Assembly (NCBI RefSeq): GCF_019429335.1
Contig: NZ_JAHYJB010000001.1
Span: forward strand, 62,001-126,000
Length of the DNA: 64,000 bases
Direction: 5' to 3'
Source of the DNA: Sulfurimonas sp.
GTDB taxonomy: Bacteria; Campylobacterota; Campylobacteria; Campylobacterales; Sulfurimonadaceae
Position 1 is the first letter of the stretch; every line of letters begins with the position of its first letter. Below are positions 22,978 through 30,985 of the stretch, one piece after another. The position numbers and the translations under genes were made by a program. The notes below the pieces were generated by a model. That model did not search any database, had not been told where the DNA came from, and worked only from the letters and a program-made list of their open reading frames with translations.

Positions 22978-23327
22978 GCACTTCAACACAAAAAAACTAT
23001 ATGGATTTAATGGATGAGTTCTTTTTTGAGACGAGCAAGCTCAAAAGCAATGCAACAAATCAAGAAGTTGTGGAGCTGCTACAAGAGAATAAATTGCTCA
23101 TCAATGAGATTGCAGCTCTTGCAAAGGCTACCGAGCTTTTTTGGCTCTCTAAGCATAAATACGAAGAGTTTAAAAAAGAGATGTTTGAGAACAGAGAAAA
23201 AGGTATGGAGAGGATCGTATTCGCATATCAACAGTTACTAAAAAGAATAACACGGTCTCTAAGTAATATACACATGAGGGGTGCTATTGTAATAGCTATG
23301 CCATTATTGGCAGATGCCCTATCTTAA
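22974..23327 (+). CDS. Helical hypothetical protein, 117 aa
   Basis: Starts in an ATGA overlap with AGAAGGAG upstream. Helical, Lys/Glu-rich in the first two thirds, with a hydrophobic end (GAIVIAMPLLADAL). No family is recognised. Confidence 0.55.
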   Translation: MSTSTQKNYMDLMDEFFFETSKLKSNATNQEVVELLQENKLLINEIAALAKATELFWLSKHKYEEFKKEMFENREKGMERIVFAYQQLLKRITRSLSNIHMRGAIVIAMPLLADALS

Positions 23328-23342
23328 GAAGAGGGGGAATAG

Positions 23343-23879
23343 ATGAGAAATATAGATCCAAGATTAGAAGCAAGACTCAAAAAACTTTATGTTCTTGCAA
23401 AGCAGGGAGTAGGTGGTGAAGCTATTAATGCTCAAAAGCTCTTAGAGGATCTGCTTGAAAAGCACGATATGACTTTAGATATGCTCATCGATACCGAAAC
23501 CAAAAAATACTTTTTTAACTATAAAACCGAATTTGAGAAAGATATACTTTTTAGAATTGTATCAAATATCAAAGAGGAGTCGAATTTTTCATATCTTCAA
23601 AGAAAAGGACGAAGAAAAATCGGCTTTGAATTGACGGCTTATGAGTACATCGAAGTAGAGATACAACGAGAAGCTTACACGGAGAGCTGGAGAAAGTATC
23701 TTGAGCAGGCTCAAAGTGCTTTTATAGTTGCAAATCGACTTACATATTACAGTTCTGGAGAGAGAAAGCCAAAAGATGATAAACCACTCACTCCAGAGGA
23801 GCAAGCAGAGATACAAAGAATACTCCAGATGAGTGTCGGAGTACCTGATCCTAAATTTAAAAGAAATCTACTTAAATGA
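23343..23879 (+). CDS. Hypothetical protein with DUF2786-like N terminus, 178 aa
   Basis: RLKKLYVLAKQGVGGEAINAQKLLEDLLEKHDM... resembles the DUF2786 pattern (KI..LLALA....G.EAE.A...A..LL..H) found in phage and plasmid proteins. The rest is mixed helix/strand. AGAGGGGGAA precedes the ATG. The stop overlaps the next short ORF (ATGA). Confidence 0.55.
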   Translation: MRNIDPRLEARLKKLYVLAKQGVGGEAINAQKLLEDLLEKHDMTLDMLIDTETKKYFFNYKTEFEKDILFRIVSNIKEESNFSYLQRKGRRKIGFELTAYEYIEVEIQREAYTESWRKYLEQAQSAFIVANRLTYYSSGERKPKDDKPLTPEEQAEIQRILQMSVGVPDPKFKRNLLK

Positions 23880-23986
23880 AGGAGTTGAAATTGTATATCA
23901 GAAGCGCTAAAGAAAAAGAAACCGTTTCTTTAGTGGGCTTTGGAAGCTTTGCGTCTGATGCAATAGCCAAAGAACTAGTGGCTTAA
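23876..23986 (+). pseudogene. Short ORF carrying an HU fragment
   Basis: A 36-aa frame whose middle reads ETVSLVGFGSF. This matches ESVSLVGFGSF of the HU protein at 19228-19512, and the DNA (23929-23961) differs from the hup sequence at only three of 33 positions. The flanks are not HU. It is either a remnant of a second hup gene or the footprint of recombination. It starts by ATGA overlap, so it may still be translated. Confidence 0.5.
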
Positions 23987-24022
23987 TTGCCACACACAGA
24001 AACTACTGACAAGGAGTAATAA

Positions 24023-25183
24023 ATGGTAGCGGTATATTATGATGTTGAAAATCTAATGGAATGTAAAAATTACGAATTAGCAATATCTAAAGTTAAAGAA
24101 ATAGTAGCAAATTTGGAAGCTATTCAATTCGCTTATGCGGAGTGGGGGAGATTCGACAATGCTTCAAGAGAGCTATTTGTGTCTAATGGTATAGGTATGA
24201 AGCAAGTAGTCAATGGAGTAGGGTATTATGCAAATATTAAAAATATTTCTGATATTGCAATTACTGTTGATGTCATAGAAATTCTTTTTAAAAATGCAAA
24301 AATAGACCATTTTATTTTAGTCAGTGGTGATGGGGGCTTTATACCTTTGGTTATGAAACTTAGAGAATATGGAAAAAGAGTAAGTATTGTTGCATTAAAT
24401 AAAAATATGAGTAAAAACATTATCAGCTATGTTAATGACTATTTTATTATTGATAAAGAAGATGAATTAGCACCTAGTGAACAAGAAGCACAACCCACAA
24501 CAAATGAGTATGAGCATTATCAAAAAACTATATGGGCTATCATGTGCAGTAGCAAAAACGGGCATGAAGCAGTAACAAATATTTTTAAAAGCAAAGAAAT
24601 TAAAACACGTATCCAAGAGCATGGGTTATCCATAGCCTATCTTAAAAAGACCTACTATAAAACATGCTATGGCAATCCAAAGCAAAGAGAATTATCACAA
24701 GACTTCAAAAAATTTCTTGATCGGAAAATCAAACTTTCATATAGCAAAAAAGATGGGATTATTTTTCCTAAAAGTCAAACAAACGAGGAAGTTGAGGAAG
24801 AGGCGCAAGAGGGTATAGCTCTTACAGACAAGGAGGTTAGAGAGATTTGCAAGGAGTATGGATTAGCTTTTTCGACTTACTCCATATCAGCTGGTTTGTT
24901 TTTAGAGGTTATTTTGAACAAGGAGGAGTGTTTATATAAATCAATAGCAGAGATTATGGATTTTCTTGCGCAGGACAGAAAACGGAAAACAATATATATC
25001 GAAGGAGTGGCAAGAACCATATCGCTTCTGAGTGAAAAAGACAAGGATGTTATATCTCTTCAAAATTACCAATCAATATTGTCAGCTACTTTATCAACTT
25101 TTATTAACGCCGTTTCAAAAGGCGAGAAGAGGGGGATAAATAAATATTCTATTGCCAGTATGTTAAAATGGGAGATACAATGA
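24023..25183 (+). CDS. NYN-domain (PIN-like) nuclease
   Basis: A 386-aa protein. The N-terminal 150 residues form a NYN/LabA-type PIN-like domain: VAVYYDVENLMECK (first catalytic Asp and Asn), SDIAITVDVIEIL (second acidic patch) and HFILVSGDGGFIPLVMKLREYGKRV (third acidic patch). The rest (about residues 165-386) is helical and charged and may hold OST-HTH-like RNA-binding repeats. NYN proteins usually cut RNA. It ends in ATGA with the tyrosine recombinase, and that gene ends in ATGA with cas2, so the three are co-translated. Confidence 0.8.
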   Translation: MVAVYYDVENLMECKNYELAISKVKEIVANLEAIQFAYAEWGRFDNASRELFVSNGIGMKQVVNGVGYYANIKNISDIAITVDVIEILFKNAKIDHFILVSGDGGFIPLVMKLREYGKRVSIVALNKNMSKNIISYVNDYFIIDKEDELAPSEQEAQPTTNEYEHYQKTIWAIMCSSKNGHEAVTNIFKSKEIKTRIQEHGLSIAYLKKTYYKTCYGNPKQRELSQDFKKFLDRKIKLSYSKKDGIIFPKSQTNEEVEEEAQEGIALTDKEVREICKEYGLAFSTYSISAGLFLEVILNKEECLYKSIAEIMDFLAQDRKRKTIYIEGVARTISLLSEKDKDVISLQNYQSILSATLSTFINAVSKGEKRGINKYSIASMLKWEIQ

Positions 25184-26127
25184 CTAATACAACCTTTTGC
25201 CAACAGATCGAAACTTATGCTAAGTCATTACAAACAAAGCTAAAGATAGAAAAGAAGTCAAAGAACACAATTTCTTCTTATATGCAAACATACAAGAGCT
25301 TTATAGAGTTCTGTAAACAGCACTACAAAGAGCTAAGTTTTCAGAACCTCAGAGAAGATGATATATACGCTTTTATAGAGTACAAGTCTGCCACGATGAA
25401 CAAACAGGGCGATATTGCTACGAGTACAGCCAACGGCATCATCTCGCATTTAAAAAGACTATTTAAACATATCGAGAGAAATGCAACAGATGAGGCATAT
25501 AATTTTGATAAGGTATTTGAAGACATAAAACTAAAGCAACCAAAAAGAGTGCCAAAAGGGATAGATGGAAAAGAAGTCAAGAAAATATTGACATATCTTG
25601 AGAGTCTAAAACAAAAAGAAATATTCACGAACTTTAGAAACATTATGCTTTTTAAATTAATGCTCTTTGGAGGATTAAGGGCAAGCGAAGCGGTATCTAT
25701 TAAGTTATCTGATATAAATTTAACGGAAGAGGGTGATTTGTACAAAATTACCTTTAAAGGTAAAGGAGATAAAAGCAGATTCACATATATTGATGTTGAT
25801 GCGATAGAAGATGAAATAAATATGTTCGTAAACGTTTTCAAGTTATCAAAAGATGAGTTTATCTCAAAAACATCTACCGGCAAGCATATGGATAGAATAC
25901 AGCTTAGTAAGATGGTAAATTCTGTTTATAAGAGAGCAGATGTTGATATATCTGGCGTTCATATATTAAGGCACACAGCAGCAAAAAAACTAAAAACACA
26001 AGTGCCTCTTGAGGTGCTAAAAAATTTGTTGGGGCATAGTTCAATTGAGACAACTTCTATCTACATCAATCCAACGGAAGATATGGTTAAGAAACAAATG
26101 TCGGGAGTTAAGCTATACGGTTTATGA
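25180..26127 (+). CDS. Tyrosine recombinase (Xer-like integrase)
   Basis: A 315-aa protein with SAM-like N-terminal core-binding domain and C-terminal catalytic domain. ATG 25180 is used because GGGAG precedes it and it makes ATGA with the NYN gene. Catalytic residues: Arg in GGLRASEAV, Lys in KGKGDKSRFTYID, His-x-x-Arg in VHILRHTAAKKL, His in LLGHSSIETTS, and the Tyr nucleophile in SIYINP. It cuts and joins DNA at specific sites, for integration or dimer resolution. The stop overlaps cas2. No attachment site was identified. Confidence 0.88.
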   Translation: MTNTTFCQQIETYAKSLQTKLKIEKKSKNTISSYMQTYKSFIEFCKQHYKELSFQNLREDDIYAFIEYKSATMNKQGDIATSTANGIISHLKRLFKHIERNATDEAYNFDKVFEDIKLKQPKRVPKGIDGKEVKKILTYLESLKQKEIFTNFRNIMLFKLMLFGGLRASEAVSIKLSDINLTEEGDLYKITFKGKGDKSRFTYIDVDAIEDEINMFVNVFKLSKDEFISKTSTGKHMDRIQLSKMVNSVYKRADVDISGVHILRHTAAKKLKTQVPLEVLKNLLGHSSIETTSIYINPTEDMVKKQMSGVKLYGL

Positions 26128-26429
26128 GGATTTTGGTGTTTTTTGATTTGCCAACGAGGACAAAGAAGAATAGAAAAGATGCAGCAAAATTCCGCTCTTT
26201 TCTGATAAAAAATGGTTTTGATATGCTTCAATTTTCGGTGTATATGAGAGTTTGTAAAGGAAGGGCGTGTGTTGATACTTTTAAACGAAGAGTCAAAGAA
26301 AACACGCCAAAAAAAGGGAATGTAAGAATTCTGCCAGTTCCAAACAGCTTTTACGAAAAAATGGATATTATAATTGGGAAACAAACGGAAATTAAAAAAA
26401 TAGGAAAACGAGGAATTTTAGATTTATAG
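26124..26429 (+). CDS. cas2: CRISPR-associated protein Cas2 (type II)
   Basis: A 101-aa Cas2 of the type II style: MRILVFFDLPTRTKKNRKDA, FRSFLIKNGFDMLQFSVYMR, and the C-terminal VRILPVPNSFYEKMDIIIGK. Asp8 after the first beta strand is kept. Cas2 dimers bridge two Cas1 dimers in the spacer-integration complex. It lies on the plus strand, ATGA-coupled to the recombinase, and is separated from cas1 by the tracrRNA and the array. This is unlike the usual cas9-cas1-cas2 operon. Confidence 0.93.
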   Translation: MRILVFFDLPTRTKKNRKDAAKFRSFLIKNGFDMLQFSVYMRVCKGRACVDTFKRRVKENTPKKGNVRILPVPNSFYEKMDIIIGKQTEIKKIGKRGILDL

Positions 26430-26435
26430 AATCGG

Positions 26436-26517
26436 TTTTGAGGAGATAACCCTTGGATTAGTGCTCCGCTGAGACCGAAAACTCATTGTCGTATTTGACC
26501 TGCCACAGTTAGATACC
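26436..26517 (-). ncRNA. tracrRNA
   Basis: Read on the minus strand, 26516-26491 is an anti-repeat that matches the CRISPR repeat over about 25 bases with one substitution and one inserted A. The body then forms TGAG-loop-CTCA (with TTTTCGGT in the loop) and a larger hairpin at 26467-26442 pairing GGAG..TAATCC with GGGTTA..CTCC. A matching extended promoter lies just upstream. The 3' end is uncertain because no clean T-run follows. It lies in the gap between cas2 and the array. Confidence 0.85.
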
Positions 26518-26521
26518 TGAA

Positions 26522-26550
26522 ATCATAGCAAAAGAAAAAGAAAAAAGCAA
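26522..26550 (-). promoter_or_regulatory. Promoter of the tracrRNA
   Basis: On the minus strand TTGCTT (26550-26545), 17 bases, then TATGAT (26527-26522), with TG one base before the -10 (extended -10). Transcription would start around 26515-26517, at the beginning of the anti-repeat. This agrees with the tracrRNA assignment. Confidence 0.75.
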
Positions 26551-26557
26551 GAGTTTT

Positions 26558-26989
26558 GCGAAAAAATATCTAAGTGTGGCAGGTCAATACAGTGTTGAAA
26601 CCTTTATTATTTATCATGATGCGATTATACCGTATCTAAGTGTGGCAGGTCAATGCAGCAACTGAGGAGTATTCCTTTTACACAATATATTATACCGTAT
26701 CTAAGTGTGGCAGGTCAATACAGTTATCACTTTGACAGAATACCGATCCTATCCATTATACCGTATCTAAGTGTGGCAGGTCAATACAGTAAACATGTCA
26801 ATAAAGGGCAATTTATTTTTTATTATACCGTATCTAAGTGTGGCAGGTCAATACAGTTGATGGTTATGATGAGTGTGTGGTTGTTTGATTATACCGTATC
26901 TAAGTGTGGCAGGTCAATACAGTTCGCTAGCTAGTTTATTTCTTTGACTTTTAATTATACCGTATCTAAGTGTGGCAGGTCAATACAGT
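26558..26989 (-). CRISPR. Type II-C CRISPR array, 7 repeats, 6 spacers
   Basis: 36-base repeats start at 26558, 26624, 26689, 26755, 26822, 26888 and 26954, separated by spacers of 29-31 bases. Repeats 3-7 are identical. Repeat 2 has two changes at its right end. Repeat 1 has lost its first nine bases (GCGAAAAAA instead of ATTATACCG). On the minus strand each full repeat contains TTGACC, 18 bases, TATAAT: a promoter inside the repeat, as in Neisseria type II-C arrays. crRNAs are therefore read leftwards, repeat 1 is the old distal end, and new spacers should enter next to cas1. Only 13 bases separate the array from the cas1 stop. No spacer matches elsewhere in the window by eye. Confidence 0.96.
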
Positions 26990-27002
26990 AGCCAAATTTC
27001 AG

Positions 27003-27905
27003 CTATAAATCGCCCAAAATGGGCTGTTTCAGCATATTTTCACCGCTTAAAAAACTTTTCCTAAGTGAATCAACGCAAATGCCGATGGCATCGGAGGTTG
27101 TGTGGGTTTTTGAATCTATTGAAATTTTTGATTGTAAAATGGCAAGTAGCTCTAGTTTTTCTTTTTTGTAGATGGTGGGTTGGTCTGGTTTTGTATGAAA
27201 TATATTTTGCACTATTATATCCACCAAAGGGCGGAATGGCTCAATTATATCATCTGCGAGATTGCCAGAGTTGAGATTGCTTGAGTGCCAAATACCAACC
27301 ACTGGCAGAAGTCCACTTGCAGCAATATAGCGGAGAATCGCGGCTCTTAGTATCGCGTAGCCGTAGTTGAGAGCATCGTTTCTCGCATCTATTTCGGTAT
27401 TGCTTTTGCGAATCAGATTTGGAAAAAGTGTCTTGAAGTAGAGGGAAGCAGCATATCCTTCGAGCGCTACTGTGTCGCCATGATAGATTCTGTTTGCAAT
27501 TTCTATGAGCTCTTGGGATTCTTTTTTGTGATTGTATGTAGCCAATACAAAAGACTGATTAAATATTTTTTGATGTAATATGGCTTGCCAAAGTTCATCT
27601 TTTTTCTTTTGTGAAAATTGAAGCTGCGCTTTTGCAAATTGACCATGCCGAATATTTGTACCAATGGGGTTGATGATTCCTGACGGCTGATAGTAGTTGT
27701 CGCACACTACTACAGCTATATTTTGAGATGCCAACCTACCAAGCAGTGCGGAGGTTATAGATATTTGTTGATTTTCGATAACAACTATATCTATATCAAT
27801 AAGAGGAAGCAAAATTGGTTCTTTGGATTCTTTTTTGACTACGAGACTATTATTCGCCAAGCTAACTCTGCTTGGTTCAGAAAGAAGGAGAACCCGCCAA
27901 CCCAA
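27003..27905 (-). CDS. cas1: CRISPR-associated endonuclease Cas1 (type II)
   Basis: A 300-aa Cas1. The start is TTG at 27905, one base after the cas9 stop; MGWRVLLLSE is the usual start of type II Cas1. The metal-binding residues appear intact: Glu149 (ALEGYAASLYF), His207 (VGIWHSSNLN) and Glu222 (DIIEPFRPLVD). Cas1 integrates new spacers together with Cas2. Its preservation suggests that adaptation is, or was recently, active even though Cas9 looks nuclease-dead. Confidence 0.95.
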   Translation of the reverse strand: MGWRVLLLSEPSRVSLANNSLVVKKESKEPILLPLIDIDIVVIENQQISITSALLGRLASQNIAVVVCDNYYQPSGIINPIGTNIRHGQFAKAQLQFSQKKKDELWQAILHQKIFNQSFVLATYNHKKESQELIEIANRIYHGDTVALEGYAASLYFKTLFPNLIRKSNTEIDARNDALNYGYAILRAAILRYIAASGLLPVVGIWHSSNLNSGNLADDIIEPFRPLVDIIVQNIFHTKPDQPTIYKKEKLELLAILQSKISIDSKTHTTSDAIGICVDSLRKSFLSGENMLKQPILGDL

Positions 27906-27906
27906 A

Positions 27907-30900
27907 CTATTTTCTTTTTTGCTTGAGTGTTGGCATACGAGGTTCTGACTTTACAGGATAGTAAAAGCCAAGTGGATCAACTGTGTATTTTACAATCTCG
28001 GCCGTACCACCACCAATAGTAAGCGGCGTGTCCGCTATGATATCAAGAGCCAATGTTGCTCTGTTGAAACTTGTATAATATCCTATTCTCATGTTTCCTT
28101 TTTGCATTATCCCTATCAGATCATTTCGATACAGGGTAAACTTAAATTCCTCGCCGCTAACAACGTCGGTATTGCCTCTTGAATCAATCAAAGCTACATC
28201 AGAAAGAGGCTTTTTTGTGTCAGCTATATATATTGGAATAAAGGCATTTTTCTTTCCGTTTTTGAATACATCTAATCTGAATATAGACTTGTGTGCAGCT
28301 AATGCTGTTCCATCTCTAACAACAACACCTTTTGCATTTTCTCCAAAACCTTTAATCGAAGAAACTCCCGCATCGTGCGCAGGACCAGTCGTACTCTTTC
28401 TTGGAGTTTTTGCTATAAGTAGCCTTTTTCTAAGCACCCCGTTTCGATCATATTCGCTTCTATCGTATTGAAGCAGCTTTATAGCATCTGTTTTAAATTC
28501 AGGATAAGGCTTGTCAAAACGCTTTTTTTCTTTTTCCCAACTAACCGCTTCTTCTCCTTTGTCTCTTTTTGATTGAAGCCACTCTTTAGTCCATTTTGTC
28601 TCTTTCCATTTAAAATGTTGAGTTAAATTTTTAATCATATGCTCAGTGCTAAATGCAACAAGAATAGCGTTTAAGACACTTATCCTATCGGCATGTTCTT
28701 GATATGTCTCAAATCCAATCCATTGTCTGCGTAATTCTGCCGTAAGCCAAGCATTTCGAGTAAATACTTGTATTTTGCCACCCAGTGGAGATTTTGGCAT
28801 ATCAAGATAATCTTCAAAAAGCTGTTTAATGACTCTTGCTGCATATTGTCTTGATTTTTCAAGTCGTTTTGAAGCCGCATCTGCTGCACTTTGATCATTA
28901 AAATTTTCTTTTAATAGGCGATTGACTTTCCCCCTGCCAAGTTTTGCAAAAAACATAGGCGAGGAGACAAGTGATTTAAACGATTCCCACTTGTCGCTGT
29001 TATCACCAAGCCACTCAAAAGGAGTTTTATCCTCTTTGTCAATTTTTTGTTCCGCAAAGGTTAATACCTTGTTGCCGAATGTTTCATCAAAACTGCGACT
29101 TCTAGGAAGTATGTAATCAACTGCTGCATAGCCATCTTCATAGAGACGCTCAATTTCAAACTTTTTACCTGTATATAAATCCATTTCGTTTTGTTGAGTG
29201 AAGAGCATCATCTTCTCAATATTTCTTCGATTTTCATGATTGATCTTTTCTCCAAACAGCTCTTTTATTTTGGTTTTAGCTATGTTCTTTTGTGCTTCAC
29301 GCTCCCTTTGTGCAGCGTCAATCATCTTTTTTTCTGCATTGGTGTTCATATCGGAACCAAGCTCTATATGTACTTTATGAAATGAGCCGTGAAAACGAAT
29401 AACTTCATTCACGATGGTACGAAGCTTTGCAACAACGCGTAAGACTATTGGGTTATTAACTTCAATATTTGTATTAATTAAGGCAGGTAAAAAATGACTT
29501 TTATCAAATGTCGTCACCCCTAGTTCGAGAACTGATTGGTCATAACGCATGCCCTCTCTCATTTTTGGCAAAACAACATCAAGTGCCTTATGAGAAAGAT
29601 TTATTGTCTCTTTGAAAATTTTAGGGTCTGCCTTCTCAATAAGCTTTTCGATAATGCTTTCTTTTAAACCTAACTTTTGCAAGCGAGTTTTGATGCTATT
29701 TTCTCCACGCTCCACCGTAAGGACAAATGCCACATCATTATAAACACCCTCAATAGCCTTAAAGTCATCCATAAGAGCATTCTTGAGAGTGTGATATGCT
29801 TTCATCTCAACAAGAGCTTTTTTCTCATATTTATAATCTAAAACTATCTCGTCCTCAGGTTCTTCATTGAACAGTCCTGTTTTTGCTATAGCAGCTTTTT
29901 TTGAAGCTTTTTTAGTCTTTGTGTCATATTTAACGCCTTTAAAAATCCATTCATCGCCGAGAGATAGTCGTTTTCTAATGTCAGAATGAGAGATTGAAGC
30001 TTTTTCTTTTGCCATCGTCATTAGCTCATCCAATGGCATTAGCTCTGTTATTTTTTTTTCAATACCTGTTCCAGACATCTCAAGTACACAATTTATAAAA
30101 CGAGTAAGAGCAACAAACTCTTCGGCATCCAAAGAAGCTTTGACTGCTCTTGTCTCATTGGGAAAAAATGTACATTTGCCAAGCAGTCTTTCCGTGCTTT
30201 GCGGATCAGGCATAAAAAACGCTAAATCTTTAAATTCTTTTTTAAGTTCATTTGTTGTTATTTTACTCCCAAGTGATTGCTGTGTTGTAAAAATTACATC
30301 AATTTCTTGTTTGAGTAGCCAACGAGGAGTAGAACGATCATAGGTTGCTTCTTTGGAAGTCTTCCCTTTTTTATCAACAACAGCTATGTGTGTATTTCTT
30401 TTTCTGTCCAGTTTGGCTAAATATTCCCCAACTGTTTTGCTACTAGATTCCTCGATGGCACTAACCAATGCTCTTCCAGCTTCTTTAATTTTTCCACTCT
30501 CTCCATCATGCATGTCTATTTCTTCTGCACGCGTGAATTGATATCCTCTTTTGCCGCCGATATGATATAGTATTCTTGCAAGTTCTTCACCATCTAACAG
30601 TTCACCAAGGGCCTTGGCTCTAAGATGCCAAGGAGAGATGTTTTGAGAGATAAATACCTCAAAATCAATGTCTTTGTTAAGTAAATCATATTCAACAAAA
30701 AGGGAACGCATAGCAGCTTTGCGTTTGCGTTTTTTCTTAATTGTTCGACGTGCAAGTCTTGCGTCTCTGCGTGGTTTGTTTGGGGATTCGCCGGTCTTTG
30801 GAATCTCCCCCGCATTAAAATCAAAACCACCGCAGTCAACAATTAGATTTTCACTTGTATCTTTTGGATTATGCTCTATTAAAGCCCATCCAATTCTTTT

Positions 30901-30936
30901 TTTTGTGATGTCTAATCCTAAGATTCTTTCTGTCAT
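27907..30936 (-). CDS. cas9: Cas9, type II-C size, with degraded nuclease centres
   Basis: A 1009-aa Cas9, close to the size of Campylobacter Cas9. RuvC-I keeps Asp9 (ILGLDITKKRIGWAL), an Arg-rich bridge helix follows (RRDARLARRTIKKKRKRK), and RuvC-II keeps Glu525 (VHIELGSDMN). The HNH centre reads VDYILPRSRSFDETF: the catalytic His is Tyr608, and the Asn 23 residues later is Lys631. RuvC-III reads ISVLNAILVAF where HHAIDAVIIA is expected: the His is Ser753 and the Asp is Asn756. The frame is intact and the rest is well conserved, so binding of guide RNA and DNA is expected but not cutting. It is followed directly by cas1. Confidence 0.93.
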   Translation of the reverse strand: MTERILGLDITKKRIGWALIEHNPKDTSENLIVDCGGFDFNAGEIPKTGESPNKPRRDARLARRTIKKKRKRKAAMRSLFVEYDLLNKDIDFEVFISQNISPWHLRAKALGELLDGEELARILYHIGGKRGYQFTRAEEIDMHDGESGKIKEAGRALVSAIEESSSKTVGEYLAKLDRKRNTHIAVVDKKGKTSKEATYDRSTPRWLLKQEIDVIFTTQQSLGSKITTNELKKEFKDLAFFMPDPQSTERLLGKCTFFPNETRAVKASLDAEEFVALTRFINCVLEMSGTGIEKKITELMPLDELMTMAKEKASISHSDIRKRLSLGDEWIFKGVKYDTKTKKASKKAAIAKTGLFNEEPEDEIVLDYKYEKKALVEMKAYHTLKNALMDDFKAIEGVYNDVAFVLTVERGENSIKTRLQKLGLKESIIEKLIEKADPKIFKETINLSHKALDVVLPKMREGMRYDQSVLELGVTTFDKSHFLPALINTNIEVNNPIVLRVVAKLRTIVNEVIRFHGSFHKVHIELGSDMNTNAEKKMIDAAQREREAQKNIAKTKIKELFGEKINHENRRNIEKMMLFTQQNEMDLYTGKKFEIERLYEDGYAAVDYILPRSRSFDETFGNKVLTFAEQKIDKEDKTPFEWLGDNSDKWESFKSLVSSPMFFAKLGRGKVNRLLKENFNDQSAADAASKRLEKSRQYAARVIKQLFEDYLDMPKSPLGGKIQVFTRNAWLTAELRRQWIGFETYQEHADRISVLNAILVAFSTEHMIKNLTQHFKWKETKWTKEWLQSKRDKGEEAVSWEKEKKRFDKPYPEFKTDAIKLLQYDRSEYDRNGVLRKRLLIAKTPRKSTTGPAHDAGVSSIKGFGENAKGVVVRDGTALAAHKSIFRLDVFKNGKKNAFIPIYIADTKKPLSDVALIDSRGNTDVVSGEEFKFTLYRNDLIGIMQKGNMRIGYYTSFNRATLALDIIADTPLTIGGGTAEIVKYTVDPLGFYYPVKSEPRMPTLKQKRK

Positions 30937-30985
30937 ACTTTTGTCTCCATAGTTTTTTTACATTAGTGTAATAACTTAGAAGATG

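Noticed and set aside
25180-26127. Integron or attC-like array next to the tyrosine recombinase
   Set aside because: Neighbouring repeats are CRISPR repeats with matching tracrRNA, and no attC-type imperfect hairpins flank gene cassettes.
26653-26934. 93-aa ORF reading through the CRISPR array
   Set aside because: Its periodic IIPYLSVAGQYS blocks are simply translated repeats; no ribosome site and it lies on the non-crRNA strand.
26558-26989. Self-targeting spacers
   Set aside because: I compared the six spacers with the window by eye and saw no long match; a proper search against the whole element, host and phages is still needed.
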